From Halieaceae bacterium (GTDB taxonomy: Bacteria > Pseudomonadota > Gammaproteobacteria > Pseudomonadales > Halieaceae), in the NCBI GenBank assembly GCA_902547755.1, contig CACCPA010000005.1, positions 1-64,000 of the forward strand: a stretch of DNA of 64,000 nucleotides, given 5' to 3'. Made by a program: the position numbers and the translations under genes. Each line of letters opens with the position of its first letter. Positions within the stretch are counted from its first letter, which is position 1. The notes below the pieces were generated by a model that worked only from the letters and a program-made list of their open reading frames with translations, was not told where the DNA came from and made no database searches. Positions 21,290 through 33,673 of this stretch are shown piece by piece.

Positions 21290-22402
21290 ATGAAGTTTTC
21301 GGTATCACGGGATGCACTGATCAAGCCTTTGAACCTGGTTGCAGGTGTGGTTGAGCGTCGACAAACACTACCCATTTTATCTAACATTCTCATGAGCTTA
21401 GAGGGCAATCGCCTGTCGCTTACAGGTACCGATCTTGAGGTTGAGCTTGTCGGTCGCATCGATGTGCAAAGCGAAGGTGCTGATGGGGATATCACAGTGC
21501 CAGCACGAAAGCTGGTTGATATCTGTAAAAGCCTGCCCGACGGTGTCGATATTTCCTTTAGTGTTGAAGACGGCAAAGTCACTGTGCGAGCAGGGCGAAG
21601 CCGTTTCACTTTAGCCACACTACCTGCTGTAGAGTTTCCAACCGTGGAAGCCGGCGACGGCGAGATAGATTTAGATCTGGCGCAACCACTTGTCCGTCAG
21701 ATGATTGATCGCACTGGCTTCGCTATGGCGCAGCAAGACGTGCGCTATTACTTGAACGGCATGTACCTCGAGATAAAGGAGGGAAGACTGCGATTTGTGG
21801 CGACAGACGGTCACCGCCTAGCTTTGTGTACGGCCCCTGGACAGATCGCTGCAGATGACAAGTCCGTGATTGTGCCGCGTAAAGGGATCTTGGAGTTGTC
21901 GCGATTATTGGACGGTAATGGTTCCGTTACGTTGAGCGTCGGCTCTAATCATATCCGTGCGGCAACTGATCAGTTCACATTCACGTCAAAGTTGGTTGAT
22001 GGCAAGTTCCCCGAGTATGAGCGGGTGCTTCCTCGATCGCCTGACAAGTCAGTGTCGGGAGATCGGTTGGAGTTGCGGCAAGCGTTTACACGCACGGCTA
22101 TTCTATCCAACGAAAAGTATCGTGGTGTGAGGCTGTCTTTGACGCCAGGTTCTCTGGAAATTACAGCGAACAACCCTGAGCAGGAGCAGGCGGAGGAGTC
22201 TGTACCGGTGGATTACGCCGGAGATGCGCTTGAGGTTGGTTTCAACGTTAGCTACTTGCTCGATGTCATGGGAGTGCTAACTGGCGCTACTGTGCGCATG
22301 TCGCTCTCTGACTCGGCGAGCTCTGCGTTAATCGAAGAAGGAGAAGCGGGCGGTGATACAGACGTAGAAGCGTTGTACGTCGTTATGCCCATGCGGTTGT
22401 AA
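21290..22402 (+). CDS. dnaN: DNA polymerase III beta subunit (sliding clamp)
   Basis: Ring-shaped processivity clamp. I choose the ATG at 21290, giving MKFSVSRDALIKPLN and 370 residues (E. coli 366); an upstream TTG at 21263 would add nine residues that do not fit the family N-terminus. Conserved clamp segments include RRQTLPILSNIL near residue 24 and the C-terminal YVVMPMRL that forms part of the client-binding pocket. It is followed by recF after 18 bases. Confidence 0.97.
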   Translation: MKFSVSRDALIKPLNLVAGVVERRQTLPILSNILMSLEGNRLSLTGTDLEVELVGRIDVQSEGADGDITVPARKLVDICKSLPDGVDISFSVEDGKVTVRAGRSRFTLATLPAVEFPTVEAGDGEIDLDLAQPLVRQMIDRTGFAMAQQDVRYYLNGMYLEIKEGRLRFVATDGHRLALCTAPGQIAADDKSVIVPRKGILELSRLLDGNGSVTLSVGSNHIRAATDQFTFTSKLVDGKFPEYERVLPRSPDKSVSGDRLELRQAFTRTAILSNEKYRGVRLSLTPGSLEITANNPEQEQAEESVPVDYAGDALEVGFNVSYLLDVMGVLTGATVRMSLSDSASSALIEEGEAGGDTDVEALYVVMPMRL

Positions 22403-22420
22403 GCCACTCCTGATAACGCT

Positions 22421-23509
22421 TTGCTAACGCAGCTATTGATCCAAAACTTAAGAAATTTATCTGAGGCCTCTCTCGAGTTGTCAGGGGGGTTGTCGGTGTT
22501 TACGGGCCTTAACGGTGCCGGCAAAACCTCGGTGCTTGATGCTGTTCATATTCTAGGGACGGGCAAGTCTTTCACAACGTCGCAGCTGAGCAAGGCTATA
22601 CGTGACGAACAGCCAGGACTCCAAGTGGTGGGCCGCATGAAATATGGAGGCGCGGAATCCGTTATTGGGATCCGGCGGCTGCGAGCGGGTGGCGGCGAAA
22701 CCCGACTATCAGGCGCCCCCGTGAAGGCCTTATCAGAGCTCGCTCGTGAACTCCCGCTAGTTCTTTTAAACGCCGATTCACTGAATGCGCTGAGGGAGGG
22801 TCCAGAGGCGCGGCGGCGACTGATCGATCAAATGGTGTTCCACGTGGAACATTCGTATGCCTCGTCGTGGCAGCGATATCATCAGGCGCTGAAACAACGC
22901 AATATTCTGCTTCGAAAGACGCGGAGCGGTGACGACGGTGCGTGGACAAGCGAAATGGCGGCCGCGGGCGAGCGGGTTCATGAGGCTAGAGAGCGAGTGA
23001 CCGCTTTTTTATCGGATGAGTTGTCCGAGGTTTTGGCATCAATGGGTGTTGGGTTTTCTGGTGTGTCGTTGGTTCTGAGGTCTGGGTGGGCTGCGGGCGA
23101 GTCGTTGGCGGGTGCGTTAAACGCCAGTGCGCTGAGTGACAGGCAGCGTGGCTTCACACAGGTGGGCCCGCATCGAGCGGATTTACAGTGTTTGCTGGGG
23201 AGTAGGCCGGCGAATGAGGTTTTGTCTCGCGGCCAAATGAAGGTTCTTATGTCTGCCATACGGGTGGCTCAAGGCCGGGTACTCGCAGAGGTAGCGGGTC
23301 GTGCGCCGGTGTTTTTGTTGGACGATGTGGGTTCAGAGCTTGATGGCGATAATGCTAAAGCCGTCTTTACTGCATTGGCCGAAAAAAAGGCTCAGGTGCT
23401 TGCAACCGCAGTTTCTCTGGGCGATCTCTCTAGGTGGGCAGATTTTACGCCATTAACGGTGTTCCACGTGGAACAAGGGGTGATCACACAGACCAAATCA
23501 ATGGCATAA
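22421..23509 (+). CDS. recF: DNA replication and repair protein RecF
   Basis: SMC-like ATPase that helps load RecA at gaps. The 362 residues have Walker A GLNGAGKT at 29-36, a signature LSRGQMKVLMSA near residue 268 and Walker B VFLLDDVGSELD. The only sensible start is a TTG at 22421, giving MLTQLLIQNLRNL, which aligns with the family N-terminus; low translation would be expected. Two perfect 16-bp parS palindromes lie inside the gene, both encoding Val-Phe-His-Val-Glu in frame. Confidence 0.94.
   Translation: MLTQLLIQNLRNLSEASLELSGGLSVFTGLNGAGKTSVLDAVHILGTGKSFTTSQLSKAIRDEQPGLQVVGRMKYGGAESVIGIRRLRAGGGETRLSGAPVKALSELARELPLVLLNADSLNALREGPEARRRLIDQMVFHVEHSYASSWQRYHQALKQRNILLRKTRSGDDGAWTSEMAAAGERVHEARERVTAFLSDELSEVLASMGVGFSGVSLVLRSGWAAGESLAGALNASALSDRQRGFTQVGPHRADLQCLLGSRPANEVLSRGQMKVLMSAIRVAQGRVLAEVAGRAPVFLLDDVGSELDGDNAKAVFTALAEKKAQVLATAVSLGDLSRWADFTPLTVFHVEQGVITQTKSMA
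22836..22851. promoter_or_regulatory. parS: parS site (ParB-binding palindrome) 1
   Basis: TGTTCCACGTGGAACA, a perfect 16-bp palindrome of the bacterial parS class, in the middle of recF and about 3 kb from the probable origin. parA and parB are in the same window. Confidence 0.9.
23460..23475. promoter_or_regulatory. parS: parS site (ParB-binding palindrome) 2
   Basis: A second identical 16-bp palindrome, 624 bases after the first, near the 3' end of recF. The two sites are in the same reading phase of recF. Clusters of parS close to the origin are the usual nucleation sites for ParB spreading. Confidence 0.9.
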
Positions 23510-25966
<2,457 letters not shown>

Positions 25967-25991
25967 TCGCGATATCTGCGCTTAACTGTAG

Positions 25992-27350
25992 CTATTCGTC
26001 GCCATCGTCTTCTTTTTTGCTGGGCTTGTCCGTCGCTAGCGAGAGTTGGCTAGAATCAGTTTGATCGGGCAGTACATCCAGGTTTTCAGGAAAGGTTTTT
26101 GATACGCGCGTTGATAGCGTTTGAAACCGATCTACTTTCCCGTGTAGCCCCTGTCTGCCTACGAGGCTCTTTACAGCTTCGTTATAACGTTTAGTCGTTT
26201 GCGACAACGAAGCACCTACGCTTTCCATGCGTTCAGCTACCAAACACACGGCATTGAAAATGTCGCCAGCACGGTTACTGATATCGCGCGCTTCGGCATT
26301 ACTGCGTTCGACCATCCAGAGGTTTGCCACAGTGCGCAATATGGGCATGAGTGTCGTGTGCGAAACGAGAATGACGTTTTTTCGATATCCATAATTAAAG
26401 AGGTCACGTTGCGTGCGCATAATCTCGATGTACGCAGGTTCAACCGGCATGAACATGAGGACGAAATCTGGGCTTTGAAGACCAGCAAGGTTGGCATAGT
26501 CCTTCTCGGAAAGTTGGTCTATGTGGCGCTTTACCGCGGCCGCGTGTGCTGCAAGGCTCTGTGTTCGTTCGCTGTCATCATCGGCGGTGACTGCGCGCTC
26601 GTAATCAACCAGTGACACCTTGCTGTCGATGACAATATGTTTGTCTTGAGGCAGGAAAATGACAAAGTCCGGGAGCATCCGCTGCCCATCTTCACCTTTA
26701 AACGCTTGTTGGGCCTCAAAATGCTCACCGCGTCGAAGGCCGGCTAATTCCAGAGTTCGCTCTAGCTGCGCTTCACCCCAGTTCCCGACGAGTTTTTTGT
26801 CGCCTTTGAGTGCCTGCGTGAGGTTGCTTGCTTCTGATGACATCTCCTGACCTACGTCATGAAGCTGCTTAATCTGCGTTTTGAGCGCTGCGTTTTGTCC
26901 TGTTAAATCGCTGTGAACTTGGTTAACTCTGCTTTGAAAACCATCGATCTTCTCCGAAAGTGGCTTAAGTAGCTGGTTTAATGATTCTTGATTTCGGGTA
27001 GATAGTGATTTCTCGCCTTGACTGACAAGGGCCTGGGCTGTTTTTTCAAACTCGAGTCGAAGCATCTTTTTCGCATCTTCGAGTAAAGCGATTTTTTCGG
27101 CGTGTTCAGTTTCCTTCAGAGCAAGTGTTGCCTTGAGGCCCTCTTCGCGACCTGAGCTAGCAACCAAGTTTTGGTTCATCGCATCCAGTTGTCGTTTAAG
27201 CGCTTCGACCTCTTCTTTCGCAACATCACCACGAGCGAGTGCATCGGCTACCGACTCGCGATATGCACTGTGTTTCCGGATAAGGAGGCCGATAGCAATA
27301 GCGCTGGCTGAGATAAGTGCGAGAGCTACGACTACGGCATCAAATGACAT
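25992..27350 (-). CDS. rmuC: DNA recombination protein RmuC homologue
   Basis: RmuC-family proteins limit certain recombination and inversion events; the biochemical role is poorly known. The 452 residues start with a transmembrane segment (about 5-24), then a long coiled coil (about 30-180), then the conserved core. That core contains GNWGEAQLERTLELAGL, LPDFVIFLPQDKHIVIDSKVSL and DFVLMFMPVEPAYIE; the last resembles a nuclease-like fold. The C-terminal tail is acidic. It converges on gyrB (25 bases between stops) and precedes glyS by 13 bases. Confidence 0.92.
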   Translation of the reverse strand: MSFDAVVVALALISASAIAIGLLIRKHSAYRESVADALARGDVAKEEVEALKRQLDAMNQNLVASSGREEGLKATLALKETEHAEKIALLEDAKKMLRLEFEKTAQALVSQGEKSLSTRNQESLNQLLKPLSEKIDGFQSRVNQVHSDLTGQNAALKTQIKQLHDVGQEMSSEASNLTQALKGDKKLVGNWGEAQLERTLELAGLRRGEHFEAQQAFKGEDGQRMLPDFVIFLPQDKHIVIDSKVSLVDYERAVTADDDSERTQSLAAHAAAVKRHIDQLSEKDYANLAGLQSPDFVLMFMPVEPAYIEIMRTQRDLFNYGYRKNVILVSHTTLMPILRTVANLWMVERSNAEARDISNRAGDIFNAVCLVAERMESVGASLSQTTKRYNEAVKSLVGRQGLHGKVDRFQTLSTRVSKTFPENLDVLPDQTDSSQLSLATDKPSKKEDDGDE

Positions 27351-27363
27351 GAATAAGCAGGCC

Positions 27364-29427
27364 TTATCTGGCGAGTACCGCGAGATCAGCGACTTTCAAA
27401 AACTGACCGCGCAACTCTTGGAGCAGCGCTAAACGGTTCAGACGAACACTCGCATCGTCTGCGTTAACCAGTACATTGTCAAAGAACGCATCCACGGGTT
27501 CGCGAAGTTTGGCTAAGTTCGACAAGGCCTGTGGGTAGTCGTTATGAGCAACTGCTAAGTCTAGGGACACTTGAGACTCGGTCAGTGCTGCACGCAAGGC
27601 TAGCTCAGCTGTTTCTGTCAGTAGCTGCTCATTAATCGCGGGCAAGGCTTCATCTACTTTCGTCAGGATGTTGGCAACACGCTTGTTGGCAGCAGCAAGC
27701 GCATTTGCAGCGTCAGAACCTGCAAAGCTGGCGACAGCTAGGCTACGACAATCAATATCGCCCATAGTCTCGGTACCGACAGCGGTAACACTTCGGAGTA
27801 TGTCCACCGACACCCCCTGTTCCTCGTAGTGTGCAGGTAAACGATCAAGCAGATACGCCTTAACCGTATCAACAACGCCCTCATCTAACACGCCCGAGGG
27901 GAAGGACTGCTTCGCCGTCATCAAAATTATTTCGAGGTTTGCCGTTGGGGCAAAGGCGAGGAGTATTCGAATGACGGCGAGAGATGCTCGGCGCAGCGCA
28001 AATGGATCTTTGGATCCTGTTGGTACCTGCCCTATTCCAAAGATGCCAATTAAGGTATCGAGTCTGTCGGCTAAGGCTAGTGCTGCTGACTCTGGCGAAT
28101 GGGGTAGTTGGTCGCCCGAAAACTTTGGCCAATAATGTTGCTCAATGGCATTGGCAACGGCTTCCGACGCTCCGTCATGCAATGCGTATTGCCGCCCTGC
28201 TATACCCTGAAGCTCCGGAAACTCTCCTACCATGTCTGATACAAGATCGGCCTTAATCAAACAACCTGCCGCCTTTACCGTTGATTTATCAGCCCCAAGA
28301 TACTGGCTTAGCGTCTGTGCCACCTTTGAAATACGCGTCTGCTTTTCCGCTAGGGTTCCAAGATCACGCTGAAATAAAACGCTCTCTAATCGCAGGGCCT
28401 TGCTCGCGAGTGTTGTCTCTTTGTCAGTGTCAAAGAAAAACGCGGCGTCGGCTAGGCGCGGACGGATAACCTTCTCATTTCCATAAACGACGGCCTCCGG
28501 GCGCTTGCTCTGGATGTTGGAGATGGTAATAAATGACGGGACTAACTCGCCGTCAGGGCGCTCTATATGAAAGTATTTCTGGTGTTCGCGCATCGACGAA
28601 ATCAGCGCTTGTCGCGGCACGGTGAGGAACGACTCATCGAAACTACCGCGCAAGGCCACCGGCCACTCGACCAGCCCTGTCACTTCTCCGAGCAGGTTGT
28701 CATCGATAACTACTCGCTCGTCCTTTGAGACCAGTCCCTCGACTTGGGCCTTGATCAGCGCTTTACGCTCGTCCACCGAAGCGATGACAAACTGTTCTTT
28801 CAGTGTCGTCTCGTAGGCATCGGCATTGGCTATTGTCACCGATGATTGACCATGAAAGCGATGGCCTCGTGACACGCGATCGGAGGTCATCCCGAATAAA
28901 GAGACGTCAATGACCTCGGATCCGTAGAGTAATACAAGCCATTGCACCGGCCGAAGAAATTCGTGGCGCTCCCTGCCCCAACGCATACGTTTCGAGACGG
29001 GAATATTTTCCACCGCCTGAGCGACTACGGCTGGCAATACGTCGGCACACAAGGCCCCTGCCGCGACCTTACGAACGCCCAGCCGATCACCTTTTTCTGT
29101 GCTGATTATCTGCAACTCGTCAGCACTCATTCCCTGCTTCTTTGCAAAACCGATGGCAGCCGGCGTCCAGCTCCCATCATCCGCTTTTGTTGCTGCCACC
29201 GGCGGGCCTAACACCTCTTGTTCTATGTCATCGGCGCGCGCTTGGACATTTTCAATCAGAACCGCCAGGCGTCTTGCAGTAGCGAATACGGTTACTTTGC
29301 CGATTGCGAGCCCTTGTTGCTCAAGACCAGAAGCCACCCCATTGGCCAGGGCACTAGCCATGCCTTCATACTCACCGGCTGGTAGTTCCTCAGTGCCGAG
29401 CTCGAATAAGACGGTTTGAGTACTCAT
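27364..29427 (-). CDS. glyS: Glycine--tRNA ligase beta subunit
   Basis: Beta subunit of the heterotetrameric bacterial glycyl-tRNA synthetase, needed for tRNA recognition and aminoacylation with GlyQ. The 687 residues (E. coli 689) begin [16 protein letters not shown]. They contain the conserved [21 protein letters not shown] region and [16 protein letters not shown]. The ATG overlaps the glyQ stop by four bases, so the two subunits are translationally coupled. Confidence 0.97.
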   Translation of the reverse strand: MSTQTVLFELGTEELPAGEYEGMASALANGVASGLEQQGLAIGKVTVFATARRLAVLIENVQARADDIEQEVLGPPVAATKADDGSWTPAAIGFAKKQGMSADELQIISTEKGDRLGVRKVAAGALCADVLPAVVAQAVENIPVSKRMRWGRERHEFLRPVQWLVLLYGSEVIDVSLFGMTSDRVSRGHRFHGQSSVTIANADAYETTLKEQFVIASVDERKALIKAQVEGLVSKDERVVIDDNLLGEVTGLVEWPVALRGSFDESFLTVPRQALISSMREHQKYFHIERPDGELVPSFITISNIQSKRPEAVVYGNEKVIRPRLADAAFFFDTDKETTLASKALRLESVLFQRDLGTLAEKQTRISKVAQTLSQYLGADKSTVKAAGCLIKADLVSDMVGEFPELQGIAGRQYALHDGASEAVANAIEQHYWPKFSGDQLPHSPESAALALADRLDTLIGIFGIGQVPTGSKDPFALRRASLAVIRILLAFAPTANLEIILMTAKQSFPSGVLDEGVVDTVKAYLLDRLPAHYEEQGVSVDILRSVTAVGTETMGDIDCRSLAVASFAGSDAANALAAANKRVANILTKVDEALPAINEQLLTETAELALRAALTESQVSLDLAVAHNDYPQALSNLAKLREPVDAFFDNVLVNADDASVRLNRLALLQELRGQFLKVADLAVLAR

Positions 29428-30362
29428 GCCGCAGACTCCTCTGCCAGCGCTTTGAGCGCTGTTTCCGCTAGGTCTTTATCGGCAAGAGGGAAACCCAATT
29501 TGGCGCGAGACGCGACGTAACCCTGCGCAGCTAATCGTGCCAGAGTTCTTACCCGGAGAATATATCGCTGTCGCTCGGTCACACTGATGGCATGTCGTGC
29601 GTCCAGTAAGTTAAATGTATGCGACGCCTTCATAACGAACTCATAAGCCGGAAGTGGCAGTTCGAGGGAAACCAACCGCTCAGCTTCCTTTTCGCAAAAT
29701 TCGAAGTAGCCGAACAGGTGATCAACATCTGCCTGCTGGTAATTGAACGTCGACATTTCCACTTCGTTCTGATGGAAAACATCACCGTACTTAATGGTGC
29801 CGGTTGGCGTCTCAGACCAGACGAGGTCATAAACCGAATCGACGTCCTGCAGGTACATTGCCAGGCGCTCAATACCGTAAGTAATTTCGCCGGTAACAGG
29901 TAAGCACTCTAGTCCACCGGCTTGCTGGAAGTATGTGAACTGAGACACCTCCATACCATTGAGCCAGACCTCCCAACCGAGGCCCCACGCACCTAGGGTG
30001 GGTGATTCCCAGTTATCCTCGATGAATCGGACATCGTGCTCAAGCGGATCGAGTCCCAGTCGTCTCAGGCTATCGAGATAGCGCTCTTGGAGGTCGGCGG
30101 GCGATGGCTTCATGACCACCTGAAACTGGTAGTAGTGCTGCAGGCGGTTAGGGTTCTCGCCATACCGGCCATCCTGTGGCCGTCGGCTTGGCTGAACATA
30201 AGCCGAATTCCAGTTTTCGGGCCCTAGCGCTTTCAGAAAGGTTGCAGGATGAAACGTCCCAGCTCCCACTTCGAGGTCAAGCGGTTGAAGAATTACGCAA
30301 CCGTTTTCTCCCCAGAAGCTCTGAAGCTCCAGGATTAGCTCTTGGAAAGTTAATGAACTCAC
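29424..30362 (-). CDS. glyQ: Glycine--tRNA ligase alpha subunit
   Basis: Catalytic class II subunit of glycyl-tRNA synthetase. I set the start at a GTG at 30362, giving [20 protein letters not shown] and 312 residues, close to E. coli (303). The frame is open up to 30446, but that extension is not expected and would almost reach the divergent gene. Class II motifs include [20 protein letters not shown] and [18 protein letters not shown]. glyS follows with a four-base overlap. Confidence 0.94.
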   Translation of the reverse strand: MSSLTFQELILELQSFWGENGCVILQPLDLEVGAGTFHPATFLKALGPENWNSAYVQPSRRPQDGRYGENPNRLQHYYQFQVVMKPSPADLQERYLDSLRRLGLDPLEHDVRFIEDNWESPTLGAWGLGWEVWLNGMEVSQFTYFQQAGGLECLPVTGEITYGIERLAMYLQDVDSVYDLVWSETPTGTIKYGDVFHQNEVEMSTFNYQQADVDHLFGYFEFCEKEAERLVSLELPLPAYEFVMKASHTFNLLDARHAISVTERQRYILRVRTLARLAAQGYVASRAKLGFPLADKDLAETALKALAEESAA

Positions 30363-30450
30363 TTCTCTGTCCCGAAATACCGAGTGTTGAAGTATACAGT
30401 GGCCAGCACTGGCATAATATGAGCGACCAGACCGAATTAAGCGCATCTCT

Positions 30451-31407
30451 GTGCCAAAGAATCACAATTCACTAAAATTTCGACTGAAGGACGGGCTCGC
30501 TGTAACGATTTTGCGATCGGTATTGTGGCTGTCAGCACTTGTGCCTCTGGAGGTGGCGCGGTCGGCCGGCCGTTTTGCAGGGCATCTGGCGTTTAGGATG
30601 AACACACAGACGGTTCGCGTTGTGCGCAGAAATATTGAGTTGGCATACCCACAAATGCCGGCAGAACAACAAGCGGCCCTGATGAAAGAGGCGGTGCTGG
30701 AGCAAGGTGCGCTGACCGCTGAATTGGGGCATGTTTGGCGCCGCTCCCCTGCCTACGTCATGTCTAAACTCAGGGTTGTTGGAATCGAGCACCTCGAAGC
30801 TGCCGCAGCGGATGAGCGAGGCGTGTTAGTTCTCGCACCGCACGTCGGTAACTGGGAGGTGTTGTCCCATCACCTGGTAACCCAAGGCGATCTTCTGGGA
30901 TTGTTTGAGCCCCCAAAATTACCGTCTGTAGGCTCGCTTGTACTGGAGGCAAGAAAGCGTCCCGGTGGTGCCTATGTACCGACAACCCCGAAAGGCCTGG
31001 TGCAACTGGTTAGGCATTTTAAGCGCGGTGGGCTCACGGGTATTTTGCCTGATCAAGTGCCGGCGCATGAATCAGGCGGTTTAAATGTTCCGTTCAAGGG
31101 CATCGAGTGTTTCACAGCAAGCCTCTGTGCCAATTTGTTGTCGAAATCGGGTGCACGCGCTGTGCTCGCCGGCGTTTTCCGCGTGAAGGATGGATGGGAA
31201 CTCATCTATTCGCCGGTATCTGCTGACATTTACAATGAGGATTTAGAGGTTGCGCTAAAGGTGATGAACCAGGACATTGAGACACTGATATCTGGCCGCG
31301 ATGCACAGTACCAATGGTCATATAAACGTTTTAGAACCTTGCCACGGAGCACAACCAACCACTACGACGGCGTCAAACGGGCGTCTCACAAGGATCCCGC
31401 GCGATGA
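30451..31407 (+). CDS. LpxL/HtrB-type lysophospholipid (lipid A) acyltransferase
   Basis: Inner-membrane acyltransferase of the lipid A biosynthesis family, adding a secondary acyl chain to lipid A or a related lysolipid. The 318 residues start at GTG 30451. A hydrophobic N-terminal anchor (about 15-45) is followed by the catalytic H-x4-E motif HVGNWE (about 130) and the LPDQVP segment common in the family. The C-terminus [12 protein letters not shown] is also typical. It is divergent from glyQ and overlaps the next gene by ATGA. I cannot tell LpxL from LpxM or LpxP by sequence alone. Confidence 0.88.
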   Translation: MPKNHNSLKFRLKDGLAVTILRSVLWLSALVPLEVARSAGRFAGHLAFRMNTQTVRVVRRNIELAYPQMPAEQQAALMKEAVLEQGALTAELGHVWRRSPAYVMSKLRVVGIEHLEAAAADERGVLVLAPHVGNWEVLSHHLVTQGDLLGLFEPPKLPSVGSLVLEARKRPGGAYVPTTPKGLVQLVRHFKRGGLTGILPDQVPAHESGGLNVPFKGIECFTASLCANLLSKSGARAVLAGVFRVKDGWELIYSPVSADIYNEDLEVALKVMNQDIETLISGRDAQYQWSYKRFRTLPRSTTNHYDGVKRASHKDPAR

Positions 31408-32213
31408 ATGTCTACACAGGTAAGATTCTCGGCAGTTTGCTTGGATTTTTGACACTCGGCGTCATCGGCGGCCTAGTTGGTTTTTTTGTGGGGCACCTCT
31501 TCGATTCTGGCTTGGTGAGAGCCATTCGTATGACAGGCCCCGATGGGCTTCATGCGTTACAGCAAGAGTTTTTTGATACGACGTTTGTCATGCTGGGATA
31601 CATAGCAAAGGCAGATGGGCGCATATCAGAGTCAGAGATCGCGCAGGCTGAGGCGATGTTTTCTCAGCTCAGGCTCACACCGTCGCAACGTGCCTCGGCT
31701 ATCAAACGTTTTAAGCGTGGCGCGGAGTCTGATTTTGATCCCTCTGCCGAGCTCTTGCGATTTCGAAGGACGGCGTCGCTTAGGCCTCAAACGTCTCAGA
31801 CACTGATGCTCTTTTTAGTCGGTATGGCGTTAGCTGATGGTCGACTGGAAACCGCTGAGCGCAATGCCCTCGCACGAGTGGCTAAAACGCTCGGTATTTC
31901 AGATGCTGCCCTGCAGCGAATTGTCAGCATGGTGGCCGCGCAGGCCAACTTTGGTGACCAGCGTCAGCACCAACGGCAGCAATATCAACCGCAGCGTAGT
32001 CAGCTCGCAGACGCCTACAAGGCTCTGGGCGTGAACGCAGATGTCGATGAGCGTGATTTGAAAAAGGCTTACCGCCGGCTCATGAGCGAAAATCATCCGG
32101 ATAAATTGAGTGCTCGGGGTGTTCCAAAGGAGATGGTTGACCTCGCGACTGAACGCTCACAAAACATCACTACGGCTTATGACTTGATCAAGGAGTCGCG
32201 GGGGCTGAAGTAA
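31404..32213 (+). CDS. djlA: DjlA-like membrane-anchored DnaJ co-chaperone with TerB domain
   Basis: The 269 residues show three parts. A glycine-rich transmembrane segment (about 9-32, GSLLGFLTLGVIGGLVGFF) comes first. A TerB-like helical domain (about 50-180) follows. The C-terminal J domain has its HPD motif at 231-233. DjlA interacts with DnaK at the inner membrane. A short glutamine/arginine-rich linker (about 185-200) precedes the J domain. It is translationally coupled to the acyltransferase upstream (four-base overlap) and converges with trkH. Confidence 0.92.
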   Translation: MNVYTGKILGSLLGFLTLGVIGGLVGFFVGHLFDSGLVRAIRMTGPDGLHALQQEFFDTTFVMLGYIAKADGRISESEIAQAEAMFSQLRLTPSQRASAIKRFKRGAESDFDPSAELLRFRRTASLRPQTSQTLMLFLVGMALADGRLETAERNALARVAKTLGISDAALQRIVSMVAAQANFGDQRQHQRQQYQPQRSQLADAYKALGVNADVDERDLKKAYRRLMSENHPDKLSARGVPKEMVDLATERSQNITTAYDLIKESRGLK

Positions 32214-32224
32214 CTCAGGCTGAT

Positions 32225-33673
32225 TTAAGGTCGCCAGAAGGTGGGCGTAAAGAGAATCAGCAACGTGAAGATCTCAAGTCGCCCAAGCAGCATCGCCATA
32301 CACAAAATCAATTTACCGGCATCGGTGACGGTGGCGTAGTTGGCCGCAACGGAACCTAAGCCAGGACCCAAGTTATTGATCGCGGCGATAACGGCGCTGG
32401 CGGCAGACAGAAAGTCCAAGCCCGTTCCCAGCATACACAGCACTAAAATGAACGACGAAAACATGTAGACAGCAAAAAAACTCCAGACCGCACTGACTAC
32501 TTCGGGACGTACTCTTCGATGATCGAGCTTTAGCGGAATCACAGCGTTGGGGTGAAGTAGTTGTCGGAGCTCTCTCAAACCCTGCCGAAAGATAAGCAAG
32601 ATGCGCATGGCTTTCATCCCGCCGCCGGTGGAACCTGCGCAGGCGCCCATCACACTGAGCATGATCAGAAATATCGGTAGGAAGGAAGGCCACGCGGCGA
32701 AGTGATCGCTGGCATAGCCTGTGGTCGTCGCAATCGACACGGTTTGGAATAACCCGTGAATAATAGCTTCGTCTGTCGACAGCGTACCCATAGCCACGAG
32801 CGTGATACAGGTGACAATGGCAGAGATAAGTAACACGCCGGAGAAAAACTTTGTCTCCGAATCGAAGCGATAAATGCCGGGATTGCGTTTGGAGAACGCG
32901 ACAAAGTGAAGACCAAAATTGACGGCGCTTATCAGCATGAAGAGGCAGGCGATCAGCAGGATAACGTCACTTTGGAAATGACCCATGCTGGCGTCATGCG
33001 TTGAAAACCCACCGATGGCGATGGTTGAAAATGCGTGGCTTATGGCGTCGAACGCGGACATACCAGCGAGGTAATACGCTGCGGCACAAGCGACGGTCAG
33101 TCCCAAATAAATAGAGAAGAGCGCTTTCGCGGTCGAGGTGATGCGTGGCGTTAATTTGCTGTCTTTCGCAGGACCAGTACTTTCAGCTCGATACAGCTGC
33201 ACGCCGCCGATACCCAACATCGGGAGCACGGCTACGGCCAATACAATGATCCCGATACCGCCCAGCCACTGGAGCAGTTGCCGGTAGAGAAGGATGGACT
33301 GAGGCAGCGTGTCGAGGCCAGCCAGGACCGTAGCCCCTGTCGTTGTCAGTCCCGAGACAGACTCAAAGACGGCGTCGAAAACGGATACCTCGATCGCGTC
33401 ACTGAGTAAGAATGGCAGTGATCCATAGAGACTGAGAACGATCCAAAAAGCAGCGGTTACTAGAAAGCCATCGCGAATCTCTAATTCGGTATTAACGCGC
33501 TGAGTCAGCAACGATAAAACAACACCCGAAATGGCGGTGGCAGCGAAGGCCTGCCCGAAGACCTCGGCGGTGCCATCTTCTTGTACCCAACCTAAGACCA
33601 TTGAAGGCAAGGTCCCTAGACTGAACAGCATGAGCAATAGGCCAACGATGCGAATGCACAGCCCAATATTCAT
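32225..33673 (-). CDS. trkH: Trk system potassium uptake protein TrkH
   Basis: Membrane channel-like K+ transporter subunit that works with TrkA. The 482 residues contain about ten transmembrane segments and the glycine-bearing P-loop repeats of the family (for example SVSGLTTTGATVL and TVSIATTTGYAS). A GSTGGGMKAMRILLI motif is also present. Its ATG shares one base with the trkA stop (TAATG). Confidence 0.96.
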   Translation of the reverse strand: MNIGLCIRIVGLLLMLFSLGTLPSMVLGWVQEDGTAEVFGQAFAATAISGVVLSLLTQRVNTELEIRDGFLVTAAFWIVLSLYGSLPFLLSDAIEVSVFDAVFESVSGLTTTGATVLAGLDTLPQSILLYRQLLQWLGGIGIIVLAVAVLPMLGIGGVQLYRAESTGPAKDSKLTPRITSTAKALFSIYLGLTVACAAAYYLAGMSAFDAISHAFSTIAIGGFSTHDASMGHFQSDVILLIACLFMLISAVNFGLHFVAFSKRNPGIYRFDSETKFFSGVLLISAIVTCITLVAMGTLSTDEAIIHGLFQTVSIATTTGYASDHFAAWPSFLPIFLIMLSVMGACAGSTGGGMKAMRILLIFRQGLRELRQLLHPNAVIPLKLDHRRVRPEVVSAVWSFFAVYMFSSFILVLCMLGTGLDFLSAASAVIAAINNLGPGLGSVAANYATVTDAGKLILCMAMLLGRLEIFTLLILFTPTFWRP

